Shown one piece after another: positions 43,586 to 52,019 of a stretch of 64,000 nt of DNA. The notes under the pieces were generated by a model. The model was not told the origin of the DNA. It made no database searches and was given only the letters and a program-made list of their open reading frames with translations. A program made the position numbers and the translations under genes. The stretch comes from SZUA-430 sp044220975 (GTDB taxonomy: Bacteria; Pseudomonadota; Alphaproteobacteria; Micropepsales; Micropepsaceae), in assembly GCA_044220975.1 (NCBI GenBank), contig JBGAPZ010000007.1, positions 1-64,000 of the forward strand. Reading direction: 5' to 3'. The stretch's first letter is position 1. Each line of letters starts with the position of its first letter.

Positions 43586-44554
43586 ATGCGCATTCGTTGG
43601 ATTCTTGCCGTTGCGACGGCAATTATTGCCGCATTCCCTTCGAACGCCGAGGCGGGTGACGGCTGGCGTGTCGTCGACACGGCCGGTGTGGTTCGCGTTG
43701 GCGGGCCGGGCCTGATGCCTGTCGCGCTGACGCGCGAGCAGGAACTGCCTGCGGACGCATGGATCGAAACGGCGTCGGGCCGCGCAATTTTGGTACGAGG
43801 CGAGGAGTCGGTGGTCGTCGAGCCGAACAGCCGCGTCCAGCTTCCCGGCGATCCAATCAACGGCAATACGCAAGTTCTGCAGAACCTGGGGTCTGCGATC
43901 TACAAGATCGGCAAACAGCAAAAACCGCACTTCCAGGTCGACACGCCATACATGGCGGCTGTCGTCAAAGGTACGGCGTTTACGGTGACGGTCGGCGCCG
44001 GCGAAGCAACGGTCGCGGTGACCGAGGGTCTCGTCGAGGTTTCGACGCCGGGCCAGGAAGATGTCGAGTTTGTGCGCCCAGGCTTCACAGCGGCCGTGTC
44101 GCGCGAAAACGGTGGCGAGATCAGCATCGACCGCACACGTGCGATCGAGCTGCCGCACAGCGTCGAACCGCCGAAGGGCGATCGCGGAAACACGCAGGCT
44201 GTTCTCATTCCGGCCGCGATCGGCAACCTGGACGTCGACCTCAAGGAGGTCTCAGGCGGCCTCGTGACCAGCGACGTCATCCCGACGATCGATGTCGCAC
44301 CGGTGAAGGATGTTGTTGCCCTTGCACCGAACGCAGTCGATGCAGTGGTCCAAACGTCGGCCGTCGCGCCGGTCGTTGATGCCGTTCTGCCGGTCGCGGA
44401 TGTCGTCGTCGCGCCAGTCATCGACGTCGTCCCACCGATTGTCGCTCCAGGACTCGATGTCGCGAACAACTCCACGGGCGGACTCGTCGGCAACGTGCTC
44501 GACACCATACGAGGCCAGGGGACCGGCCTTGGTGGCCTGCTCGGACACCATTAG
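43586..44554 (+). CDS. Secreted FecR-domain protein
   Basis: A 322-residue protein with a signal peptide (about 1-24, ending AEA) and a FecR domain: GWRVVDTAGVVRVGG, WIETASGRAILVRGEESVVVEPNSRVQLP, FQVDTPYMAAVVKGTAFTVTV and EGLVEVSTPG. The C-terminal third is a low-complexity stretch of Val, Ala, Pro and Asp (VVALAPNAVDAVV, VADVVVAPVIDVVPP). Free-standing periplasmic FecR proteins occur beside CHASE2 sensors and TPS transporters in proteobacteria, as here. ATG 43586 was taken as start. It likely forms an operon with the kinase 18 bp downstream. Confidence 0.82.
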   Translation: MRIRWILAVATAIIAAFPSNAEAGDGWRVVDTAGVVRVGGPGLMPVALTREQELPADAWIETASGRAILVRGEESVVVEPNSRVQLPGDPINGNTQVLQNLGSAIYKIGKQQKPHFQVDTPYMAAVVKGTAFTVTVGAGEATVAVTEGLVEVSTPGQEDVEFVRPGFTAAVSRENGGEISIDRTRAIELPHSVEPPKGDRGNTQAVLIPAAIGNLDVDLKEVSGGLVTSDVIPTIDVAPVKDVVALAPNAVDAVVQTSAVAPVVDAVLPVADVVVAPVIDVVPPIVAPGLDVANNSTGGLVGNVLDTIRGQGTGLGGLLGHH

Positions 44555-44572
44555 ACGATTGATGAAAGGGCC

Positions 44573-46813
44573 ATGGGGGTGGCGGCATACAAAATCGGCC
44601 GCGCGGCCACGGAGTGGCGCTACGAGCTGATCATTTTCACGCTGGCGGCAGCCCTGGCTTCGGCGGGGCTGTTCGCCGCGTTGCAAGCATCGATCACCGA
44701 TTCCTTGTTTCGCGTCGTCACGCGTCCGGCGTCGGGCAATATCGTCATCGTTCAAATCGACCCTCGAAGCCTCGCCGCGGTCCAGACCTGGCCGTGGCCG
44801 CGCAGCAAGCACGCGCAAGCGATAACGGCACTTCGAGCGGCGGGGGCTGAGCTTATCGGGCTCGATATCGACTTCTCTTCGTCGTCCCGGCCGGAAGAAG
44901 ATTTGGCACTTGTGGAAGCCGTCGACGCTGCCGAGGGGCACGTGATTTTGCCGTCGTTCATACAGCACACCGAACGGGGTATCAGCGAAGACCTGACGGA
45001 AACCAATCCGCTACCTGCGCTTCGCGAGCACGCATTGGTGGGCAACGCCAACGTGTTTGCGCCGATGGGCAAGGCCAGGCGCGGAAGCTTCGGCCTGTTC
45101 CTCGACGATGGCCACTACCGGCCGACATTCGCAGCCCTGTTGGGGCAAAACGGTCCATCGACGATCAAGAGCTTCGACATCGATTTCGGCATCGACGGCG
45201 CTACCATCCCTCGCTTATCGATCATCGACGTGTTGAACAATTCATTCGACCCGGCCGCGGTGCGCGGCAAACGCGTGATTATCGGAGCGACGGCAATCGA
45301 ACTCGGTGACTATGTCCCCGTTCCGGTGCGCGGCGTCATACCGGGTGTCGAACTGCAAGCGCTGATGGCCGAAAGCATTCTCCAAGGGCGAACGCTGATG
45401 CCGATCGGCCCTTGGGGAGCGGCCTTTATCGTTGCCTTTGCCTTGGGTTATCTGCGGCCAACACGGTCGAGTTGGACGTTCCGAAGCTTCGGCTTGCCGT
45501 TCGCCGGTCTCGGACTGGTGCTTCTCGCGGCGCCGGCCGTCGCGTTGATGGTCACGCCCATCATCGTCGAGACGGCGCCGGCTCTCTTTGCTGCAACCGC
45601 CTGCTTTCTGTGTGTCGGGTTCCGCGAACTCAGTGCACGTGCACGGGCGGTGCTTCGCGAACGGTCGAACGGCAATTTCCGCCGGGTGCTGGTCAACCTC
45701 ATCGTCGAAGAGAGTTCAGACGGCGTCGTTGTGGCCGATCACGCGGGCCGCATCGAACTTTGTAACGAGCGCGCCGCCGTGCTCTTGAATTCAACACGAA
45801 AGTCGTTGATGAGCCGGCAAGTGAGCCGCTATCTGCCGACCTTCGAAAGTATGCCGCAAAGCGCTATCGTCGACGATACGCAGCGGCAGATGGATCTTTC
45901 CGTCGATTGCGACGGCGGCGACGTCATGCTCGACGTCAGCGTGCGGCGCATGTCGGTACCCGCCGCCGGTAACGCCGACGCTCAAATCCGCGTGGACGTG
46001 TACACGTTGCGCGACGTGACAACGCGGCGCCGGGCCGAGGACGCCGAGCGGCGCGCTCAGAACGAACGCTTCATGGCAGAGCGCGCTAAGACGAACTTCG
46101 TTGCGAACATGAGCCATGAATTGCGTACGCCGCTGAATGCGATCATCGGGTTCTCGGAGATGATGGCGGCACAGCTTCTGGGTCCACTTGGCCAGCCGCA
46201 ATATGTGGAGTTCGCCGAGGTGGTCGCAAAGAGCGGCCACCACTTGCTTTCGCTCGTCAACAACATCTTGGAAATCTCGCGCCTTGAGCAGGATGCTCAG
46301 GCGCTTGCGATCGACGACTTGGCGTTCGATGACTGCGCCGAAGCGTCGGCGGAGTTCGCTCGTGCATCCCGTGACTACAAGGCGCAAACAATCACCGTGC
46401 ATATCGGCGAAGGTGCGCGGCGCGTGCTTGCGGACAAGCGCGTCATCAAGCAGACGCTCTCCAATTTGCTCTCCAACGCCATCAAGTTCACGAATCCTGA
46501 AGGCAACATCGCCGTCCGCGCGTGGGTCGAGGGCACGGCGTTTTGCTTTGAGGTAAGCGACGACGGCAAAGGCATCGATCCCGCGTTGATGCCTCACCTG
46601 ACCGACCTGTTCCGCCACGCCGACCAAGGGTTCTCGCGCAAGCACGAGGGGATGGGTGCAGGCCTCTACCTCGTCAAGCGCTACATCGAACTGATGAACG
46701 GCTCGCTCACGTTCGAGAGCACGCTGGGAAAGGGCACGCGCGTACGTGTGACGATTCCTGGCGCCGCCATCGTGGTTGCGCCTCGGCTTTCAACCGACGC
46801 AGACGCCGCTTGA
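44573..46813 (+). CDS. CHASE2-domain histidine kinase
   Basis: A 746-residue membrane kinase. TM1 lies near 19-40 (LIIFTLAAALASAGLF), then a CHASE2 extracellular domain (about 45-275: VQIDPRSLAAVQTWPWPRSKHAQAI, LIGLDIDFSS, GVIPGVELQALMAES), three TMs (about 280-365), a PAS-like domain (about 375-490), HisKA with ANMSHELRTPLNAIIGF (His515) and a HATPase domain with NLLSNAIKFTN and DDGKGID. CHASE2 senses an unknown signal in the periplasm. It follows the FecR gene by 18 bp, so the secreted FecR protein may act with it. Its stop is directly adjacent to that of the convergent redoxin gene. Confidence 0.92.
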   Translation: MGVAAYKIGRAATEWRYELIIFTLAAALASAGLFAALQASITDSLFRVVTRPASGNIVIVQIDPRSLAAVQTWPWPRSKHAQAITALRAAGAELIGLDIDFSSSSRPEEDLALVEAVDAAEGHVILPSFIQHTERGISEDLTETNPLPALREHALVGNANVFAPMGKARRGSFGLFLDDGHYRPTFAALLGQNGPSTIKSFDIDFGIDGATIPRLSIIDVLNNSFDPAAVRGKRVIIGATAIELGDYVPVPVRGVIPGVELQALMAESILQGRTLMPIGPWGAAFIVAFALGYLRPTRSSWTFRSFGLPFAGLGLVLLAAPAVALMVTPIIVETAPALFAATACFLCVGFRELSARARAVLRERSNGNFRRVLVNLIVEESSDGVVVADHAGRIELCNERAAVLLNSTRKSLMSRQVSRYLPTFESMPQSAIVDDTQRQMDLSVDCDGGDVMLDVSVRRMSVPAAGNADAQIRVDVYTLRDVTTRRRAEDAERRAQNERFMAERAKTNFVANMSHELRTPLNAIIGFSEMMAAQLLGPLGQPQYVEFAEVVAKSGHHLLSLVNNILEISRLEQDAQALAIDDLAFDDCAEASAEFARASRDYKAQTITVHIGEGARRVLADKRVIKQTLSNLLSNAIKFTNPEGNIAVRAWVEGTAFCFEVSDDGKGIDPALMPHLTDLFRHADQGFSRKHEGMGAGLYLVKRYIELMNGSLTFESTLGKGTRVRVTIPGAAIVVAPRLSTDADAA

Positions 46814-47413
46814 TCAGTATTTGACGCTGCAGCCATAGGGGTCGGTTGCCGTTTCGGCGACGTTACCGCCGGACGAGACCGCTTTGAACGCCTCGCGGAC
46901 AAAGTTTCGTGCCGCAGCAATGGTCGTCACGTCGGTCGTCGGTTGATCGTCAATTGCGCCCATGTAGCGCACATTTCCCGTCGGATCGATCACGAACATA
47001 TGCGGCGTCGTTTGCGCTTCGTAAGCTCGGCCGATTGCGCCAGCCGGATCGAGCAGAACAGCTGTCGGATGCGCGCCGCGCGAGCTCGTTAGCTCGTTCG
47101 CGCCAGTTCCCTGGACATAACCCTGCTTGCCAGGCGCTGAGGAAATGATCGAGAGCCATACGCCACCTGCAGCCGTCACTTCTTGCTGCAGGTTTTGCAT
47201 GTTGCCAGAGCCGTAATGCTTTCGCACGTACGGGCAGCCGTCGTTTGTCCACTCCAGAACGACAATCTTGCCCTTGAAGTCCGCAAGCGAGCGCGACTTT
47301 CCGTTCGAGTCGACGGCCGTGAATTGCGGCGCCAGCTTACCGACGATCGGAGATGCGATAGCGAGAGAGAGCGCTGCGAGTGTAGCGGCGGCTGCAGCTA
47401 AGATGCGTTTCAT
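46814..47413 (-). CDS. Secreted thioredoxin-like redoxin family protein
   Basis: A 199-residue protein with a signal peptide (about 1-20) and an AhpC/TSA-redoxin fold: KLAPQFTAVDSNGKSRSLADFKGKIVVLEWTNDGCPYVRKHY, with one active-site Cys in DGCPYV rather than a CxxC, then LLDPAGAIGRAYEAQTTPHMFVID, containing the cis-Pro. A second Cys near the C-terminus (YGCSVKY) might be its partner. It overlaps dsbD by 4 bp, so DsbD is a likely electron source. Confidence 0.85.
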   Translation of the reverse strand: MKRILAAAAATLAALSLAIASPIVGKLAPQFTAVDSNGKSRSLADFKGKIVVLEWTNDGCPYVRKHYGSGNMQNLQQEVTAAGGVWLSIISSAPGKQGYVQGTGANELTSSRGAHPTAVLLDPAGAIGRAYEAQTTPHMFVIDPTGNVRYMGAIDDQPTTDVTTIAAARNFVREAFKAVSSGGNVAETATDPYGCSVKY

Positions 47414-49521
47414 CTCGACGTTCCCAAGGTTTCGACTATGAGAGACTGCGTTAGAATTTGCGGCAGGATCTTCGGCTGCCCACCGCCAGCCGGATAATAG
47501 AGATAAAGCGGAACGCCTTCGCGTCCATGCGTCCTCAGCAAGGCGCTGATTTCGGGGTTTTGGTTCGTCCAGTCGCCGACGAGATATGTAGTGCCGGTGG
47601 CTTCGAACGCCTCTGCGACGGCGGCGCTCGATAGCGCGACCCGTTCGTTGTAGAGACAACTCACGCACCAGGCGGCCGTCAAATTGACGAAGATGGGCTT
47701 GCCTTCAGACCGCAGTGCGACAAGGCGGCTGGTCGAGAAAGGTTCAGATGGTATCGCGCCCGCTTCGCCGGCTTGCGCATCAATAGCGCGCGTCTTGAAG
47801 GGCAATGCGATCAGCGCCACCGCAGTGCCGAGCGCGAGTAAGAACAAGACGCTTGAAAGGAGGACACGGCGGGAAAGCGCTGCGCGCGCTTGAACGACGC
47901 CAAAAGCCCAAGCCGCAAGGGCCAAAAGCACAAGGCCGATCATTACACGGAAGAGGCCTTCGGCGTTCACTTGCTGCGACAGAACCCAAACGAGCCATGC
48001 GGCTGCACCGTACATCGGGAAGGCAAGGAACTGCTTGAAGCGTTCCATCCATTCGCCTGGCTTTGGTAGTAGACGAATGAGGGCGGGGCTGAAGCTTACG
48101 ATCACCCAAGGCAGTGCGAGGCCGAAACCGAGTGCGAGGAAAATCGCAAGTGTGACCGCCGGATCTTGCGTGAAGGCGAAGCCCATCGCGGCGCCCATGA
48201 ACGGCGCTGTGCACGGTGCGGCGACGATGACGGCTAGGATGCCGGTGAAGAACGCGCCAACGACACCGGTGCGGGAAGCTAGCCCCTGCCCTGTTCCTTG
48301 AATGCTTCCGCCGAGTTGGAAGACGCCGGAAAGATTGAGACCGACGAGCGCCAAGATGTAGGCGAGGACCGCGACCGATAGCGGCGACTGCAGTTGGAAG
48401 CCCCAGCCCACATCTGCGCCCATGCCGCGAAGCCAAAGGAGCGCCAGACCCAAGACTGCGAACGTTGTCATTACGCCGATGAGGTAGGCGATACCGTCAG
48501 TCCAAGGCCGATCGGTGTGACCCGCTTGGATGAGGGCTAGCGCTTTCATCGAGAGGATCGGGAAGACGCACGGCATGAGATTCAAGATCAACCCGCCAAG
48601 GACAGCGAAAAGGATCGCCTGCCCGAGACCCAGATCTGCGGCGGCGACAACCAAGGAAGCAGCCGGGACCGGGCCGGCACGTAGGGTGACCTCGTAGGCC
48701 TGCGAGGACGCGAGGACGACAACGCCCGCGATCTCGGTGATTCCTTTGCGCTTCTCCGGATCGCGGAGCTTGTAGGCGGGCGGAACGGCAATTGCGAAGC
48801 CATCGCCGCGTTGTTCCGCGACCTGTGGCGCAGACGCTTTGATTAGGCCTCGATCGTAGGGAAAGAAGAGCGCGCCGGCGCCGCGTTCCAGACGGTTCAA
48901 CATTGGTTGGAAAAAGAGCGTTACCTCAGTCTCGTTCGCGGCGAAGCGGGCATCGAATGCGCCGGTCTTCAATGGTTCGCGCATGCGCGACGTGGCGAAC
49001 GCTTGCTGCCACTGATCGTTTGTCGCGGGTGCACCAGTTACGACCGGCAGTGACAAGTCGAGCGTCGCCTTCTCGGGGATGCAAATATCCTTGCACACGA
49101 GCCAGGACGCGCTGGCGGTGAATGTGACGACTGCTCCTGGCTGCAAACCCGCCGGGACCGTGAGTTCGCTGCGAAGAAGAACTTCTTGCGGGAAGCCGTA
49201 ATTCGCGAGTTCGCCGAATGAAATCCGTTCAGGGTGCGGCCAGATGATTGGCCCCGCGGCAAACCCCGCAGGCATCGACCAGGCGATCGTGGTTGGCTCG
49301 CCGGATTCACCAGGGTTGCGCCAATAGGTGTGCCACCCGGGTTGCATGCGCTCGAGCAAGGCAATTGAGATCGTGCCGCCATTCGCGGGAACACCCGTCA
49401 CTTCCGAAATGAGACGTGCTTCGACACGCGGCGTCGTGGCGACGTCCGCAGCTCGCGCAACCGCGGTGACGGCGAACAGGAGTAGAAGCGCCGTCGCAAT
49501 ACTCGTGAGACGTAATGTCAA
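47410..49521 (-). CDS. dsbD: Thiol:disulfide interchange protein DsbD
   Basis: A 703-residue inner-membrane protein that passes electrons from cytosolic thioredoxin to periplasmic partners. It has a signal peptide, an N-terminal periplasmic DsbD-like domain (about 30-260) with paired Cys in WLVCKDICIPEKATLDL, eight membrane segments with paired Cys in NLMPCVFPIL and VAAPCTAPFMGAAMGFA, and a C-terminal thioredoxin-like domain with C-V-S-C in TAAWCVSCLYNE. The start is TTG 49521, five bases after GAGGAG. The longer frame has no signal sequence. It leads an operon with the redoxin gene. Confidence 0.94.
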   Translation of the reverse strand: MTLRLTSIATALLLLFAVTAVARAADVATTPRVEARLISEVTGVPANGGTISIALLERMQPGWHTYWRNPGESGEPTTIAWSMPAGFAAGPIIWPHPERISFGELANYGFPQEVLLRSELTVPAGLQPGAVVTFTASASWLVCKDICIPEKATLDLSLPVVTGAPATNDQWQQAFATSRMREPLKTGAFDARFAANETEVTLFFQPMLNRLERGAGALFFPYDRGLIKASAPQVAEQRGDGFAIAVPPAYKLRDPEKRKGITEIAGVVVLASSQAYEVTLRAGPVPAASLVVAAADLGLGQAILFAVLGGLILNLMPCVFPILSMKALALIQAGHTDRPWTDGIAYLIGVMTTFAVLGLALLWLRGMGADVGWGFQLQSPLSVAVLAYILALVGLNLSGVFQLGGSIQGTGQGLASRTGVVGAFFTGILAVIVAAPCTAPFMGAAMGFAFTQDPAVTLAIFLALGFGLALPWVIVSFSPALIRLLPKPGEWMERFKQFLAFPMYGAAAWLVWVLSQQVNAEGLFRVMIGLVLLALAAWAFGVVQARAALSRRVLLSSVLFLLALGTAVALIALPFKTRAIDAQAGEAGAIPSEPFSTSRLVALRSEGKPIFVNLTAAWCVSCLYNERVALSSAAVAEAFEATGTTYLVGDWTNQNPEISALLRTHGREGVPLYLYYPAGGGQPKILPQILTQSLIVETLGTSR

Positions 49522-49654
49522 AGCGGCTCCTCGCCTTCTCCGGGTTTCGGGGTATATAGCGGACCGCCGTGCTCGGGCGCGAGGGTTACGGTGCGCCTTA
49601 TTGCCCGCTCTCGCGCGAGTGTGAACAAACTTCGCGACAAGGACCCTGGAAACC

Positions 49655-50683
49655 ATGCGCAATTCGAACCGGCAATGGCGGCTTAAGCATCGGCCAGTCG
49701 GCGACATTAAGCCCGGCGATCTAGAGCTCAGCGACGCACCAAAGCCGGTGCCGGGCGCGGGCGAGATGCTGGTACGCAACGTTTACCTTTCGCTCGACCC
49801 GACCAACCGGATTTGGATGAGCGACATGGAGCAATACATGCCGCCGGTCGCTATCGGCGACGTGATGCGTGGTGGCACCCTCGGTGTTGTCGAGCAATCG
49901 AACGCGGATGGGTTTGCACCGGGCGACATCGTGCTGCCGGGCATGGGCGGCTGGCAGGACTATACCATTGCTTCTGCAAGTGGGCCGATGCCTGCGCGCA
50001 AGTTGCCAAAGATACCAGGCGTGCCGTTGTCGTCGTACATGAGTGCACTCGGCGCGACCGGCGCGACCGCCTATTTCGGGTTGCTCGACCTTGGGAAGCC
50101 GCAGCCTGGCGAGACCGTGGTGGTGTCGGCAGCCGCCGGGGCCGTCGGACAAATCGTCGGTCAAATTGCGAAGATCAAGGACTGCCACGTCGTCGGTCTC
50201 GCCGGATCGGACGAAAAGTGCCGGCATGTCGTGAAAGATCTCGGGTTCGACGCATGCATCAACTACAAGGCGGGCGATGTCGCTGATGCGTTGAAGCGTG
50301 CGTGCCCGAAAGGGATCGATGTCGATTTCGAGAACGCGGGCGGCAAGATTCTGGATGGGGTTCTGGCAAACATCAACTTGAAGGCACGGATCGTTCTGTG
50401 CGGACTAATCTCGCAGTACAATGCAAGCGGGCCGGTGCCCGGGCCTTACAACTTCGCCAACGTGCTAATGAAGCGGGCGCGTGTAGAAGGCTTCATCATC
50501 ATCGACTATCTGCCGCGCTTCGGTGAATTCGCGATGCAGATGGCGCAATGGCTTATGGAGGGAAAGGTCAAGGATCGCGTCGATATCCACGACGGGCTTG
50601 AGAACGCCGTGACGACGCTCGGCGATTTGTTCACGGGCGGCAACACGGGGAAGCTGCTTGTGCGTGTCAGCCCTGAACCATGA
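49655..50683 (+). CDS. NADP-dependent oxidoreductase, zinc-free MDR type
   Basis: A 342-residue medium-chain reductase without zinc sites, of the leukotriene-B4 dehydrogenase/CurA type: LSLDPTNRIWMSD, the Rossmann start VVSAAAGAVGQIVGQIAK, GSDEKCRHVVKDLGFDACINYK, YFENAGG-like DVDFENAGGKILDG, and RARVEGFIIIDYLPRF. It reduces activated double bonds with NADPH, with the substrate unknown. The 3' end overlaps the adenylate cyclase gene start, so the two may share a transcript. Confidence 0.92.
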   Translation: MRNSNRQWRLKHRPVGDIKPGDLELSDAPKPVPGAGEMLVRNVYLSLDPTNRIWMSDMEQYMPPVAIGDVMRGGTLGVVEQSNADGFAPGDIVLPGMGGWQDYTIASASGPMPARKLPKIPGVPLSSYMSALGATGATAYFGLLDLGKPQPGETVVVSAAAGAVGQIVGQIAKIKDCHVVGLAGSDEKCRHVVKDLGFDACINYKAGDVADALKRACPKGIDVDFENAGGKILDGVLANINLKARIVLCGLISQYNASGPVPGPYNFANVLMKRARVEGFIIIDYLPRFGEFAMQMAQWLMEGKVKDRVDIHDGLENAVTTLGDLFTGGNTGKLLVRVSPEP

Positions 50684-52019
50684 GGAACTCTTGCACCGCT
50701 TTCTGATCGTTACGGGTCTGCGATTTGCGGACGCGCAGGTGGAGAACGCGTTCAGGTGCAGCTATGCCGAAGCGCTGATCCCAATTCAACGCGCAGGCCT
50801 GACGCTCGGCTTGCTGATTATGGGCCTGTTCCTCGTTCGCGACATCGAGCTCGCGAAAGTCCTAGGACCAGAGCCGTTGATGTTCCGTCTTTTTGTGATC
50901 ATTCCCTACTTTGTTGCAAGCCTCGCGCTGACGTTCACGCCTTGGGCCGTGCGTTACCACCAGACGTTCTTCCTCATTTGTGCATTGACGCTCATCGGTT
51001 TGACCTTCGCACTGTTCACACTGGCGATCGGCAACACCGGAATCATCGACCCGCGGTTTGGATTTCGGACCATGAGTTCGATGCTGCTGATGATCGGCGT
51101 CGTTATGCTGTCGGGGTTGCGGTTTGAGTATGCGATCTGGTGCGGCATCGCCGTTCTCGCCGGGTGGTCTTTCGACGAACAGACGCGCAAGCTTGAGATC
51201 GGACTCTGGCAACCTGCTTTCATTCAGCTCTTTGCGACGTTTCTTCTCACTGGCGGCGCCGCCTATTGGGTCGAGCGTGTGCAACGTGCACAGTTCACGG
51301 CGCTTCGAGCTCTGGACGAAGAGCGGGCGCACACGGAGCAGTTGCTCTCCTACTCGATGCCGGCGCATGCGATAGCGCGGCTGAAGCGCGGCGAGAAACA
51401 GATCGCCGATGCGTTCCTGGAAGTGGTCGTTCTGTTCGTCGATCTTGCAGGGTTTACGGACATCTCGAAGAGGATTGGGCCGCGGCAGACGGTGCGGGTT
51501 CTCGACCATGTCTTTACGGCGTTCGACGAGATCGTAGCGCGCGCCGGCATCGAGCGGTTGAAGACGATGGGGGACGGCTATCTTGTCATTGGCGGAGCCG
51601 GCGACGAGCGCCAAGGCGATCTCGACAAAGCTGCAATTGCGGCCCGTCAGATGGTTGAGGCCGTGGCGCAAGCCGCCGATACGTTTCGGCTGCCGCTTAC
51701 GTTACGCGTTGGGCTGCATGTGGGGCCGGTAATCGGCGGCGTGATCGGACGCGAGCGGCCGACCTATGACTATTGGGGCGACACTTTGAATATCGCGAGC
51801 CGTCTTGAGGTCACTGGTGAGCCCGGTGCAATTCACTGCAGTGAGGCAGTTTATTGGCGCTTGCGCGGCACATACGATTTTGAAGCACGCGGACCGATCG
51901 AGCTTAAGGGATACAGCCGGGTCGAGACCTACTATTTGACGGCGCGGGCGGCATTGCTGGGCGCCGGCGCATCCGGCATAACGGCGCGCAATGGCGTACA
52001 TGAAAAATCCGTTGAATAG
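50664..52019 (+). CDS. Membrane-bound class III adenylate cyclase
   Basis: A 451-residue cyclase making cAMP. About six membrane segments lie within 30-200, then comes a class III cyclase domain (about 250-430). Key residues are all present: metal Asp260 (VDLAGFTD) and Asp304 (MGDGYL), adenine-selecting Lys300 (LKTMGD), and the transition-state Asn376 and Arg380 (NIASRLE). It starts at GTG 50664 or TTG 50658. It is followed by a paralogous, partly degenerate cyclase overlapping by 29 bp. Confidence 0.92.
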   Translation: MSALNHEELLHRFLIVTGLRFADAQVENAFRCSYAEALIPIQRAGLTLGLLIMGLFLVRDIELAKVLGPEPLMFRLFVIIPYFVASLALTFTPWAVRYHQTFFLICALTLIGLTFALFTLAIGNTGIIDPRFGFRTMSSMLLMIGVVMLSGLRFEYAIWCGIAVLAGWSFDEQTRKLEIGLWQPAFIQLFATFLLTGGAAYWVERVQRAQFTALRALDEERAHTEQLLSYSMPAHAIARLKRGEKQIADAFLEVVVLFVDLAGFTDISKRIGPRQTVRVLDHVFTAFDEIVARAGIERLKTMGDGYLVIGGAGDERQGDLDKAAIAARQMVEAVAQAADTFRLPLTLRVGLHVGPVIGGVIGRERPTYDYWGDTLNIASRLEVTGEPGAIHCSEAVYWRLRGTYDFEARGPIELKGYSRVETYYLTARAALLGAGASGITARNGVHEKSVE

